From NCBI GenBank assembly GCA_946187475.1, contig CAMHRJ010000001.1, forward strand, positions 1-30,243: 30,243 nucleotides of DNA, read 5' to 3'. This stretch comes from an uncultured Clostridia bacterium. GTDB taxonomy: Bacteria > Bacillota > Clostridia > Oscillospirales > Oscillospiraceae. The notes under the pieces were generated by a model. It was not told where the DNA came from. It was given only the letters and a program-made list of their open reading frames with translations, and ran no database searches. Position numbers and translations under genes: made by a program. Shown piece after piece: positions 21,284-29,275 of this stretch (positions are counted from its first letter, which is position 1; the number at the start of each line of letters is the position of its first letter).

Positions 21284-23236
21284 ATGGAAAAACGCGATTA
21301 CAGTCCGCTGTTTACCCCCTTTAAGATCGGCAGCATGGAGGTCAAGAACCGCATCGTTCTCTCCCCCATGGGCCATAACGCCTCCCTGCCCTACGGCGCC
21401 AAGGCCGAATCCGAGATCGCCTACTACGAAGAGCGCGCCCGCGGCGGCGTGGGTCTGATCATGACCGGCTGCACCAACATCGACAAGGTCACCGCCCAGG
21501 GCTCCCACGAGGGTCTGCTGGACACCGACCTGGGCATTCCCTCCTTCACCTCTCTGTGTGAGCGCGTCCACCGCTGGGGCGCCAAGATCGGCCTGCAGGT
21601 CACTCCGGGCACCGGCCGCAACGGTTTCCCCAATGAGTTCGGCGATCCTCCGATCTCCGCCTCCGCCATCCCCAGCTTCTTCAATCCCGACGTGATCTGC
21701 CGCGCGCTGACCGTGGAGGAGATCCACGACATCGTGGAGCTCTTCGGACCCGCTGCTCTGGTGGCCCGGGATGCAGGCTTCGACTGCATCGAGGTCCACG
21801 CCCACGCCGGCTACCTCATCGACCAGTTCATGTCCACCTGCTTCAACCACCGCACCGACGAGTACGGCGGCAGCGCCGAGAACCGCACCCGCTTCGCCCG
21901 GGAGATCGTGGCAAAGATCCACGAGACCGTGCCCGGCATGCCGGTCCTGTTCCGCATCGCTCTGGACCACGGCTTCGAGGGCGGCCGAACCTTCGAGGAG
22001 AGCAAGGAAATCCTTGCCTGGCTCCAGAAGGCCGGCATTGACGCCTTCGACGTGGACGCCGGCTCCTACGAGCGTCTGGACTACATCTTCCCGCCCTCCT
22101 ATCAGGGCCCGGCCTGCATGCAGTACGTCTGCGACACCGCCCGCGAGGTTCTGGACGTTCCCGTCCTGAACGGCGGTACCCACGATCCCGACACCGCGCT
22201 GGATCTGATCACCTCCGGCAAGGCGGACTTCGCCGTCATCGGCCGCGCGCTGATCGCCGATCCCGAGCTGCCCCTCAAGCTGATGGAAGGCCGCCGCGAG
22301 GACGTCCGTCCCTGCCTGCGCTGCAACGAGGACTGCATCGGCCGCATCTGGAACCGCCGCACCCGCATGGGCTGCTCCGTGAACACCCGCGTGGGCGAGG
22401 AGGAACACTTCAAGATCGAAAAGACCTGCTGCCCGAAGAACGTGGTCGTCATCGGCGCCGGCCCCGCAGGCTGCGAGGCTGCCCGCGTGGCCGCTCTGGA
22501 AGGCCACAAGGTCACCCTGTTTGAGAAGGAAGGCCGCATCGGCGGCACCGCCCGCACCATCGCCACCTCCTCCTTCAAAAACTACATCCGCGCCCTGTTC
22601 GACTGGTACGAAGTGCAGCTGGACAAGCTGGGCATCGACCTGCGTCTGAACACCGAGATTTCCGCCGACGATCCGATCCTGGCCGAGGCCGACCACATCT
22701 TCGTCACCGGCGGCACCGAGCCTGTGGTTCCCCCGATTCCGGGTCTGGACCGCGAGGACATCTACAGCATGCTGGAGATCCACAAGGATCACAGCCTGGT
22801 CAAGGGCGACAAGATCGTCGTCTGCGGCGGCGGCGAGTCCGGCTGCGACGGCGGCTACGAGCTGGCCCTGGACTACGGCAAGCAGGTCACCATCGTGGAG
22901 ATGGCCGACATCCTCGCTCAGGACGCCATGTTCATCAACCGCGACTGCATCGTGGCCAAGATGGGCAAGCTGGGTGTGCGCATGATGACCAAGACCAAGG
23001 TTCTGGAGATCAAGGACGAGGGCGTCTTGGTTCAGAAGGAAGACGGCAGCACCGAGATTCTGGAAGCCGACTGCGTCATCAACGCCCTGGGCATGCGCCC
23101 GAAGATGGACATGGTCGACGCCGTCAAGGCCAAGTATCCCGTGAAGACCGTCGCCATGGGCGACAGCGCCAAGATGGGCAAGATCGGCACGGCCGTCCGC
23201 TCCGGCTTCTTCGCCGCGATGAGCATCGACCGCTGA
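21284..23236 (+). CDS. Old-yellow-enzyme-type Fe-S flavoprotein (ene-reductase; 2,4-dienoyl-CoA/2-enoate reductase family)
   Basis: A 650-residue oxygen-sensitive flavoenzyme that reduces activated C=C bonds. Residues 1-~370 form the FMN barrel: VKNRIVLSPMG at 20-30, VHAHAGYLIDQF at 171-182 and NHRTDEYGGSAENR at 188-201. Four cysteines (344, 347, 351, 364; C-x2-C-x3-C-x12-C) bind the [4Fe-4S] cluster. Residues ~385-650 hold the FAD/NAD(P)H domains (GAGPAGCEAA near 391 and CGGGESG). Relatives include 2-enoate reductases, BaiCD/BaiH and daidzein reductase. The active-site stretch reads H-A-H-A-G-Y (His172, His174) where many members have H-x-A-H-G-Y, a small local difference. The ATG at 21284 has AAGGAG 10 nt upstream. 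The substrate is unknown. Confidence 0.92.
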   Translation: MEKRDYSPLFTPFKIGSMEVKNRIVLSPMGHNASLPYGAKAESEIAYYEERARGGVGLIMTGCTNIDKVTAQGSHEGLLDTDLGIPSFTSLCERVHRWGAKIGLQVTPGTGRNGFPNEFGDPPISASAIPSFFNPDVICRALTVEEIHDIVELFGPAALVARDAGFDCIEVHAHAGYLIDQFMSTCFNHRTDEYGGSAENRTRFAREIVAKIHETVPGMPVLFRIALDHGFEGGRTFEESKEILAWLQKAGIDAFDVDAGSYERLDYIFPPSYQGPACMQYVCDTAREVLDVPVLNGGTHDPDTALDLITSGKADFAVIGRALIADPELPLKLMEGRREDVRPCLRCNEDCIGRIWNRRTRMGCSVNTRVGEEEHFKIEKTCCPKNVVVIGAGPAGCEAARVAALEGHKVTLFEKEGRIGGTARTIATSSFKNYIRALFDWYEVQLDKLGIDLRLNTEISADDPILAEADHIFVTGGTEPVVPPIPGLDREDIYSMLEIHKDHSLVKGDKIVVCGGGESGCDGGYELALDYGKQVTIVEMADILAQDAMFINRDCIVAKMGKLGVRMMTKTKVLEIKDEGVLVQKEDGSTEILEADCVINALGMRPKMDMVDAVKAKYPVKTVAMGDSAKMGKIGTAVRSGFFAAMSIDR

Positions 23237-23274
23237 GAAGCATCCGATCACCGTAAATAACAGGAGGTTTTATC

Positions 23275-23781
23275 ATGGCAGAGTTCAAGCTGAACAAATT
23301 CAAATATGAGCATATCTTCTCCTATGTGGTTGAGGTCGATCCCAACATGTTCTTCCAGAAGCTGCCCAACAAGCAGACCCGCATCACCGGCAACATCACC
23401 GGCGGCAAGGTCTGGGGCCCGAAGATCAACGGCAAGATCCTCCCCATGGGTGCCGACTGGTCGGTCCTTCATCCGCACGGCGTCGTCGACGTCGACTGCC
23501 GCGCCATGATCGAGACGGACGACGGTGCGCACATCAATATGTTCTACACCGGCCGCATCGATCTGGGCAGCGAAGAGGCCGCTGTGGACTACGCCAACGG
23601 CAAGCTCCCGCCCATCATGGGCACCCAGCCCATCCACATCCTGGACACCGACGATCCGCGCTATGAGTGGGTCAACCGCGTGAGTTGCTTCTGCATCGGC
23701 CGCGTCGACTTCACCGGCGATCCGATCTCCATCCAGTATGATGTGTACGCTTTCCGCGCTCTGCTGACGGACGAGGACTGA
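23275..23781 (+). CDS. DUF3237-family protein
   Basis: A 168-residue protein resembling the DUF3237 (UPF0311) family, which forms small beta-barrels and has no firmly assigned reaction. Visible landmarks are the family-like GGKVWGPKINGKILPMGADW and, near the middle, VDVDCRAMIETDDGAHINMFYTGRI. There is no signal peptide. AGGAGG lies 8 nt upstream of the ATG and the gene follows the ene-reductase by 38 nt, so they are co-transcribed. DUF3237 genes near reductases suggest a role in the same pathway, for example isomerisation, hydrolysis or binding of an intermediate, but nothing in the sequence decides this. Confidence 0.8.
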   Translation: MAEFKLNKFKYEHIFSYVVEVDPNMFFQKLPNKQTRITGNITGGKVWGPKINGKILPMGADWSVLHPHGVVDVDCRAMIETDDGAHINMFYTGRIDLGSEEAAVDYANGKLPPIMGTQPIHILDTDDPRYEWVNRVSCFCIGRVDFTGDPISIQYDVYAFRALLTDED

Positions 23782-23822
23782 GCCCTAAAGCGAAACCCGT
23801 CGCGTGATCCCATCTGAATCGC

Positions 23823-23855
23823 AGCGGCGGCGTTGACAAAATGCCGCCGCTTTTT
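23823..23855 (+). terminator. Internal intrinsic terminator or attenuator in the reductive cluster
   Basis: A 9-bp GC-rich stem (23823-23831 with 23843-23851, arm AGCGGCGGC) with an 11-nt loop runs into TTTTT. It lies between the DUF3237 gene and the first dehydrogenase, so a fraction of transcripts should stop here. I see no clear promoter between it and the next gene. Confidence 0.75.
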
Positions 23856-23901
23856 CAAAAACCGAATCCCCCTGTGCAGCAGGGGTGAAAGGAGCAATAT
23901 T

Positions 23902-24657
23902 ATGTTTGATCTTCACGGCAGAGTTGCTGTTGTTACCGGCGCATCTGGCGGCCTGGGCCGCCAGTTCGCGCTGGCTCTGGCCGGTCAGGGCGCCGACGTG
24001 GTGCTGCTGGCCCGCCGGATGGAAAAGCTGGAGGCCGTCGCGGAGGAGGTTCGCGCCAAGGGCGTGAAGGCTCTTCCCGTCAAGTGCGACGTGTGCTCCG
24101 TGGACGATATCAAAGCCGCGGTCAAGGCCACCATCGACAACTTCGGCAAGGTGGACATTCTGGTGAACAACGCCGGCGGCGGCCCGCTGTATCCCATCAT
24201 GGAGACGCCGGACGATTTCTGGCAGCACGGCGTGGATCTGGAGCTCAGCGGTGTGTTCTACTGCATCCGTGAGTTCGGCCGCGAGATGGTGAAGGCCGGC
24301 TACGGCCGCATCATCAACAACTCCTCCCTCTTTGGCCGTATCGGCACGGGCTTTATCCCCATCTCCAATTACTGCGCGGTCAAGGGCGGCGTGGTGAACC
24401 TGACCCGCGAGGTGGCGGCGGAGCTGTGCAAGCACGGCATCACCTGCAACTGCGTGTGCCCGGGCTTCTTCCCCTCCGAGTCCAACAACCCCGAGGCCAT
24501 GGAGGCCATGGGCCCCTGGATCAACTCCCGCGTGCCCATGGGCCGCGCCGGCGTGGACGGCGAGCTGGACTCCACCATCATCTATCTGGCGGCGGACGAG
24601 TCCTCCTACGTCAACGGCGCCATCATCTCCTGCGACGGCGGCTGGACCGCCGTGTAA
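23902..24657 (+). CDS. Short-chain dehydrogenase/reductase, first of two
   Basis: A 251-residue classical SDR, an NAD(P)(H)-dependent alcohol/ketone oxidoreductase. The nucleotide motif is TGASGGLG at 12-19, NNAG at 89-92, the catalytic Ser at 141-142, and YCAVK with Tyr157 and Lys161. Arg38 and Arg39 after the second strand hint at NADP(H). AAAGGAG lies ~10 nt upstream of the ATG. It is separated from the DUF3237 gene by an intrinsic terminator and from the second SDR by only 49 nt. In the cluster it could reduce the ketone left by the ene-reductase, or oxidise a hydroxyl to the enone it needs. Confidence 0.9.
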   Translation: MFDLHGRVAVVTGASGGLGRQFALALAGQGADVVLLARRMEKLEAVAEEVRAKGVKALPVKCDVCSVDDIKAAVKATIDNFGKVDILVNNAGGGPLYPIMETPDDFWQHGVDLELSGVFYCIREFGREMVKAGYGRIINNSSLFGRIGTGFIPISNYCAVKGGVVNLTREVAAELCKHGITCNCVCPGFFPSESNNPEAMEAMGPWINSRVPMGRAGVDGELDSTIIYLAADESSYVNGAIISCDGGWTAV

Positions 24658-24706
24658 GGACACCCGTTTCCGAATGTGAAATCGATTCTTGCGAAAGGAG
24701 TATATT

Positions 24707-25504
24707 ATGGATCTCAAACTGAAAGATAAAGTCGTTCTCATCAACGGCGCGACCGGCGGCCTGGGCAGAGCGGTCTGCTTCGCGCTGAAGGCCGAGGGCG
24801 CCAAGATCGCCCTCTCCGGCCGTGATCCCGAAAAGGTTGCCGCACTGGCGACCGAGCTGGATCTGGGTCCCGACAGACTCTGGACCAACATTGCTGACGT
24901 GACCGTGGAAGAGCAGGTCAAGGCCTATGTGGACGGCGCCATCGAGCACTTTGGCCACATCGACATCGTTCTGCCCAATGCCGGCTATGAGGGCAAGTGG
25001 GAGTTCAACGACCAGCTGACCAAGGAGAACTTCGACAAGGTCTTCAGCATCAACGTCCTGGGCGTGATGTTCATGCTGAAATACGGCGGCGCCGCTCTGG
25101 CGGCCCAGGGCTCCGGCTCCATCGTCATCACCTCCTCCATCGGCGGCGTGGTCGGCAGCCCCGGCATGGCCATCTACTGCGCCTCCAAGCACGCGGTGCA
25201 GGGACTTATGAAGTCCGCCGCCCGCGAGCTGGGTCCCAAGGGCGTCAGCGTCAAGAGCATCAACCCCGACGGCATCTACACCCCCATGCTCTCCCGCATC
25301 GGCAAAAACGCCCTGGGCGACAGCATGACCGAGGAAGAGCGTCTCGCCGCGCTGACCGCCGGCACCTATGACAAGCGCGCTGCCACCCCCGAGGAAGTGG
25401 CTTACCTGATCCTCTATTACGCCTCCCCCTGGGCACAGCACATCTACGGCTCCAAGGTCGTCATCGACGGCGCCAACGGCGACGGCGACACGGTTCGCCC
25501 GTAA
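24707..25504 (+). CDS. Short-chain dehydrogenase/reductase, second of two
   Basis: A 265-residue classical SDR. The nucleotide motif reads NGATGGLG at 13-20, with Asn in place of the usual Thr. PNAG lies at 90-93 (N-N-A-G in most members), the catalytic Ser at 143-144, and YCASK gives Tyr157 and Lys161. Arg39 in LSGRD suggests NADP(H). It starts from the ATG at 24707, with AAAGGAG ~9 nt upstream. It differs clearly from its neighbour in the substrate-binding half, so the pair is not a recent duplication and probably acts on different carbonyls or stereochemistries. It is the last gene of the cluster. Confidence 0.9.
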   Translation: MDLKLKDKVVLINGATGGLGRAVCFALKAEGAKIALSGRDPEKVAALATELDLGPDRLWTNIADVTVEEQVKAYVDGAIEHFGHIDIVLPNAGYEGKWEFNDQLTKENFDKVFSINVLGVMFMLKYGGAALAAQGSGSIVITSSIGGVVGSPGMAIYCASKHAVQGLMKSAARELGPKGVSVKSINPDGIYTPMLSRIGKNALGDSMTEEERLAALTAGTYDKRAATPEEVAYLILYYASPWAQHIYGSKVVIDGANGDGDTVRP

Positions 25505-25538
25505 CCGCTTCCCTTCCGGCAGAATCCAAAACGCAGCA

Positions 25539-25566
25539 AACGGCACACCCAAATGGGTGTGCCGTT
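25539..25566. terminator. Bidirectional terminator between the SDR cluster and the ABM gene
   Basis: A perfect 12-bp stem (25539-25550 with 25555-25566) has an AAAT loop and is followed by CTTTCC on the plus strand. Its two arms are identical to those of the terminator at 11094-11122, with a different loop. Confidence 0.75.
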
Positions 25567-25623
25567 CTTTCCGTGGTTCGAGTGCAGATAACGGATTTGG
25601 TCTGCAGGCGGTGAACAGGCCTT

Positions 25624-25908
25624 TTACCAGGTGAATTTCTCAATTTCCACGCCGTCGCAGAACTGCGCCTTGCATTCCTGCAGCTGCGCGAATTTCTCCG
25701 TTTGGCAGTGCGCCTGCTGGAGCTCCGGCGTGGTCCACGTCTCTACCAGCAGCAAATCGTCCGGCGCTTCGGCCGCAAAGTAATAGTCGTAGCGGCAGTT
25801 GCCGTCCTCCGCTCTGGAGTTTGCCCGGACGCCAAGCGCGCAAAGCGCCTGATAGAAAGCGTCTCTCTGCCCCGGCTTGCAGTGATAGGTCACATTCCAT
25901 GTCAGCAT
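25624..25908 (-). CDS. Antibiotic-biosynthesis-monooxygenase (ABM) domain protein
   Basis: A 94-residue single-domain protein of the ABM/YgiN ferredoxin-like fold. The family pattern is visible: an N-terminal strand, a helix after GQRDAFYQAL, a D-G-N-C-R-Y-D-Y-Y-F strand, L-L-L-V-E-T-W-T strand and a C-terminal helix with H-C-Q-T-E-K-F. Family members include quinol oxygenases, haem-degrading enzymes and many of unknown role; four Cys residues and an anaerobic setting make a classical oxygenase unlikely. It follows the MoeA-like gene by 24 nt and is probably the last gene of that operon. Confidence 0.75.
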   Translation of the reverse strand: MLTWNVTYHCKPGQRDAFYQALCALGVRANSRAEDGNCRYDYYFAAEAPDDLLLVETWTTPELQQAHCQTEKFAQLQECKAQFCDGVEIEKFTW

Positions 25909-25932
25909 CGTTTTCCACCCTTTCGGTCAGCG

Positions 25933-26952
25933 TTATTTTCCGAAGCCGCAGTTGGGCCACATACACTTCTCACAGCTGAGACACAGCCCGCCGTGTCCGA
26001 GCTTCTTCAGATCCCGCTTCGTCACGCGGACGCCCGCCGCGATGCGCGGGAGCATCAGGTCAAAGATCGTGGTTTTGGCATACATGACGCAGCCCGGCAG
26101 CCCCATGACGGGCGTGCCGTCATCAAAATAGCCCAGCAGGAACATTGCCCCCGGCAGCACCGGGGCGCCGTAGGTGACAATCTCGCAGCCGGTGGCCTTG
26201 ATCGCGCCGGGCGTGCGGTCGTCCGGGTCGACGCTCATGCCGCCCGTGCAGAGCACCATGTCCACGCCCGCGGCATGGTAGTCCAGAACCGCCTGTGTGA
26301 TGGCGTCCATATCGTCGCCGGGCGTGCAGTGATGCGTCACCTCAATGCCGAACCGCCGGAGCTTGCGGATGATCACAGGCGTGAAGGCGTCCTCGATGAG
26401 GCCCTTGGCGACCTCGTTTCCGGTCGTGACAAGGCCAGCGGTTTTGAGTCTGTACGGCAGCAGCTCCAGCAGAGGCTTGTCGCCGCAGACAGTCTCCGCC
26501 TCGCGCAGCTGATCTTCCGCAATGACCAGCGGGATCACGCGCATGCCCGCGAGCTTGTCTCCCGCTTTTACGGGCGTGTTTCCGTGGCGCGTCGCGATCA
26601 TGAGCTCATCGAGACTGTTCACAGCCTCCAGCCGCTCGACGTCCACGCGAAAGAGCCCGTCGAATTCCGCGGTCAGCTCGATCTTGCCCTCCTTGGGGGC
26701 GCTGGCGCGCATACCGTCGCTCTGGCACAGCGCGCGCAGGCGCTCCGCCGCCTCGTCCTCGTGGAGCATGTCCTCGGACTTCTCCCAGACATACAGCGAC
26801 TCCTTGCCCATGCTCAGGAGCACCGGGATGTCCTCTGTAGTTACAACGTGGCCCTTGCGGAAGCGGGCGTCCTTCGTCACGCCGGGGATGATCTGCGTCA
26901 TGTCATAACACAGCACATGGCCGACGGCATCGACGGTTTTGACCAGTTTCAT
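25933..26952 (-). CDS. MoeA-like molybdopterin-binding protein with a C-terminal four-cysteine tail
   Basis: A 339-residue protein with the molybdopterin-binding MoaB/MoeA-type fold at ~170-310. TTGNEV lies at 176-181, LCTGGMSVDPDDRTPGAI at 234-251 and MGLPGCV at 283-289. Full MoeA is about 400 residues and has domains missing here, so it is a shorter variant, as found in selenium-dependent molybdenum hydroxylase clusters. The end, CLSCEKCMWPNC, places Cys324, Cys327, Cys330 and Cys335 as a possible Fe-S or zinc site not present in classical MoeA. Its start overlaps the radical SAM gene by 4 nt. It should insert or hold Moco during maturation of a molybdoenzyme. Confidence 0.87.
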   Translation of the reverse strand: MKLVKTVDAVGHVLCYDMTQIIPGVTKDARFRKGHVVTTEDIPVLLSMGKESLYVWEKSEDMLHEDEAAERLRALCQSDGMRASAPKEGKIELTAEFDGLFRVDVERLEAVNSLDELMIATRHGNTPVKAGDKLAGMRVIPLVIAEDQLREAETVCGDKPLLELLPYRLKTAGLVTTGNEVAKGLIEDAFTPVIIRKLRRFGIEVTHHCTPGDDMDAITQAVLDYHAAGVDMVLCTGGMSVDPDDRTPGAIKATGCEIVTYGAPVLPGAMFLLGYFDDGTPVMGLPGCVMYAKTTIFDLMLPRIAAGVRVTKRDLKKLGHGGLCLSCEKCMWPNCGFGK

Positions 26953-28238
26953 TCCAAATCACCTCTTGCCGTTATTGGCGTCAGATAGTTTGCGCAAAAC
27001 GGCACGATCGCGCCGTCGCGGTAGACATGCAGCGTGCACTGGCGCAGTCGCTCGACGTTCAGATTCATCGCGTCCTGAAACGCCATGGCCGAGAGCGTGA
27101 GGCTCTGCTGGCGCAGGCGGTAGAGAAAAGCGTCGAAGTCCATCTCGCCGGAAAGATCCGGCTGCGGCTCGTCCGGCGCGCGCCGCCAGTGATTGGCCAC
27201 ATAGGCTCGATTGTCCATGGCTGTCCCTCTGGATCTGGAGGCGTGCTGAAATCTGGCAAGCGGCCGCAGGCTGCCGTTTTCCTCCAGCAGGAACGCCGAA
27301 TGAAACCCGCACAGCGGATGGTCGCACCGCGATGGGAGGAATGCGTCCGCGGGGATTCCTGCCTGCTCGCTGAGATCCGCCATGAGCCGGTCCAGCGTAT
27401 AGCGCGTCTCCGGCGCTTCATCATGCCGCCCGAAGTAGCTCACAGGCTGGAAATGCACGCCGCGCACGGCGGGAACGTGATCACGCGCAAAACGGACTAT
27501 CTCTCCGAGGGCGTGGTCGTTCACGCCTGGTACCACCGTCGGCACAAGGGTGACGCCGATACGGAGCTGATCGCAGACGCGGATCGCCTCCGTCTTCTCC
27601 TTCAGCAGCGGCTTACCGCGCAGGGTCTCATAAATCCCGTCATCCACCCCGTCGAACTGCAGAAACACGATGTCGAGCCCCGCCTCTGCAAGTCGGGCCG
27701 CGTAGTCCGGCTCCGCAGCCAGACGCAGCCCGTTGGTGTTCAGCTGCACACAGCTGCAGCCCGCTTTTTTCGCATAGCGGACAAGGCGGGGCAGATCGTC
27801 GCGCAGGGTCGGCTCCCCGCCGGAGAGCTGCAGCAGCACCGGGCCGGATTTTTCCACAATGTCCGCGATCGCGGCCTCGAGTTCCTCCGCCGTCGGGTCA
27901 TTTTCCGCACTCCCGCCGTTGGCAAAGCAGAAGCGGCAGCGCAGATCGCACCGGCGCGTCACCTCCAGCAGCACGCAGCAGCTCCCGGCCTGATGATCGC
28001 CGCAGAGGCCGCAGTTTTCCGGGCAGCGCTGCCCCTCCCCCGCCTCCATCGGCGGTTCAGAGAGCAGCCACGAATCGAAGTCCGTTTTTCCTTGCCAGAC
28101 AAGGGTGCGGAATTCTCCATGCTCCGGACAGGCTTTTTCTAAATACACACGCCCGTCGTCTTCTTGAAACAGCGCGGCGGAGAGGTTTTTCAGGCAGACC
28201 GGGCAGACGGAGCGTGTGGAACGAATGAGGGCTCCCAT
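26949..28238 (-). CDS. Radical SAM enzyme resembling pterin methyltransferase-like MJ0619 proteins
   Basis: A 429-residue radical SAM protein. The cluster motif C-D-L-R-C-R-F-C gives Cys97, Cys101 and Cys104, and LQLSGGEPTLR is the SAM motif. The N-terminal part is Cys-rich: CPVC (12-15), CPEHGEF (37-43) and CPENCGLC (72-79). An opening C-x2-C, then G-R-V-Y-L-E-K-x-C-P-x-H-G, and a C-terminal P-F-C-x-x-x-L motif are what I know from the MJ0619 group, which methylates a pterin in archaeal cofactor synthesis. It is 1 nt after the GTPase gene and overlaps the MoeA-like gene, so a modification of molybdopterin is an attractive but unproven role. Radical SAM is certain; the subfamily is a by-eye judgement. 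Confidence 0.82.
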   Translation of the reverse strand: MGALIRSTRSVCPVCLKNLSAALFQEDDGRVYLEKACPEHGEFRTLVWQGKTDFDSWLLSEPPMEAGEGQRCPENCGLCGDHQAGSCCVLLEVTRRCDLRCRFCFANGGSAENDPTAEELEAAIADIVEKSGPVLLQLSGGEPTLRDDLPRLVRYAKKAGCSCVQLNTNGLRLAAEPDYAARLAEAGLDIVFLQFDGVDDGIYETLRGKPLLKEKTEAIRVCDQLRIGVTLVPTVVPGVNDHALGEIVRFARDHVPAVRGVHFQPVSYFGRHDEAPETRYTLDRLMADLSEQAGIPADAFLPSRCDHPLCGFHSAFLLEENGSLRPLARFQHASRSRGTAMDNRAYVANHWRRAPDEPQPDLSGEMDFDAFLYRLRQQSLTLSAMAFQDAMNLNVERLRQCTLHVYRDGAIVPFCANYLTPITARGDLE

Positions 28239-28239
28239 G

Positions 28240-29256
28240 TCATTCCCCCATGCCGAAGCTTTCCCGCTTGTGTACCGTGACCTCCAGCTGAAAGCGGTCA
28301 GAGACGGTCTGCTCCGCGCGGGCGATTATGGCGTCCAAAAGCTTTGCCTCGCACGCTGCCGTCGCGTTGATAATGACGGCAAGCTCCGTACACCGGCGCG
28401 CAAAGGGCCTCGTGATCTCCAGCTGCTGTCCGCTCAGCCAGTCCACCTTGCCGTAGTCCCCATCCGGCGTCCAGGCCAGGAGTTTCAAATGCGGGATGCG
28501 CACGGGATTGACCGTGATCTCCTGGGCCAGTTCGCGCAGATACGCCGTGCCGTCAAAATCGAAGCAGCAGACGCGAGCATAATACTGATAATATGCCTCG
28601 CTGAGGCTCCCCATTTCACTTTGGAGCGGGTCACCGTCATAGTCGATCTCCGGGTGCCGCATGGAGGCGCTGCCCTCGTGAAGTGCACGGCAGAGATCGT
28701 CGATCCCGTCGCCCCTGCGGGCGCTGACCGGGATCACCTCCGCCTTGGGATAGCATTCCGAGAGAGAAGCACAGGTCTCGGCAATCTCCTCCGGCGCAAG
28801 CAGATCGCATTTGTTCAGCACGATGAGATCCGCCTCTCGCAGTTGGGAGTCCTGAATGTGCGCCATGTCGCCCCCTGCGCGCAGCTCTTTAATCGTTGCG
28901 GGCTCGATCAGCACCGTGAAGGGCGCGAAATCCAGCTTTCCTGCGAGGCCGTGGTAGACGTGCTCCAGCGCGCCGACGCCGAAACCCGGAATGTCCGACA
29001 CCACGAGTGTGCGCCCCTCTTGAAACCGCGCCTCCACCGTTTCGATCAGCCGGTCGTGGCAGAAGCAGATGCACGCGTCCGTGATCTGATCGGCGCTGCA
29101 GCCGGAGAGCTTGGCAAAGCGATGATCTGCCAGCTCCACGCCTTCACCCAGATCGTTGGAGATCATGGCGACCGTGGGGTCGTGCTTCGCGAGCGCCATC
29201 ATAACGGTGGTCTTTCCCGCGCCGAGAAAGCCGCTGATGACCGCAAATTTGGGCAT
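28240..29256 (-). CDS. COG0523 (CobW/G3E) GTPase with an altered cysteine motif
   Basis: A 338-residue P-loop GTPase of the G3E metallochaperone group. Walker A is GFLGAGKTT (9-17), the guanine motif is NKCD, and SDIPGFG corresponds to the Walker B region. The family's metal-binding C-x-C-C is here CICFC (Cys62, Cys64, Cys66), with Cys53 nearby. The C-terminal half (~210-338) has no match I can name beyond the usual CobW-C region. The ATG at 29256 is preferred, with GAGGG upstream; a longer in-frame start adds a low-complexity Arg/Ser tail. It is 19 nt after xdhC and 1 nt before the radical SAM gene, which implies delivery of a metal or cofactor to a molybdoenzyme. Confidence 0.85.
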   Translation of the reverse strand: MPKFAVISGFLGAGKTTVMMALAKHDPTVAMISNDLGEGVELADHRFAKLSGCSADQITDACICFCHDRLIETVEARFQEGRTLVVSDIPGFGVGALEHVYHGLAGKLDFAPFTVLIEPATIKELRAGGDMAHIQDSQLREADLIVLNKCDLLAPEEIAETCASLSECYPKAEVIPVSARRGDGIDDLCRALHEGSASMRHPEIDYDGDPLQSEMGSLSEAYYQYYARVCCFDFDGTAYLRELAQEITVNPVRIPHLKLLAWTPDGDYGKVDWLSGQQLEITRPFARRCTELAVIINATAACEAKLLDAIIARAEQTVSDRFQLEVTVHKRESFGMGE

Positions 29257-29275
29257 ATTCTTCCCTCTTTCTCTC

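Noticed and set aside
23832..23860. TTGACA in the loop at 23833 as a -35 for the first SDR gene
   Set aside because: At 16-18 bp downstream there is no plausible -10 element; the sequence is part of the terminator loop.
21284..25504. Identification as the bai bile-acid operon or the equol operon
   Set aside because: Only the general enzyme classes agree. No CoA ligase, BaiE-type dehydratase, racemase or tetrahydrodaidzein reductase is present, and DUF3237 is not part of those operons.
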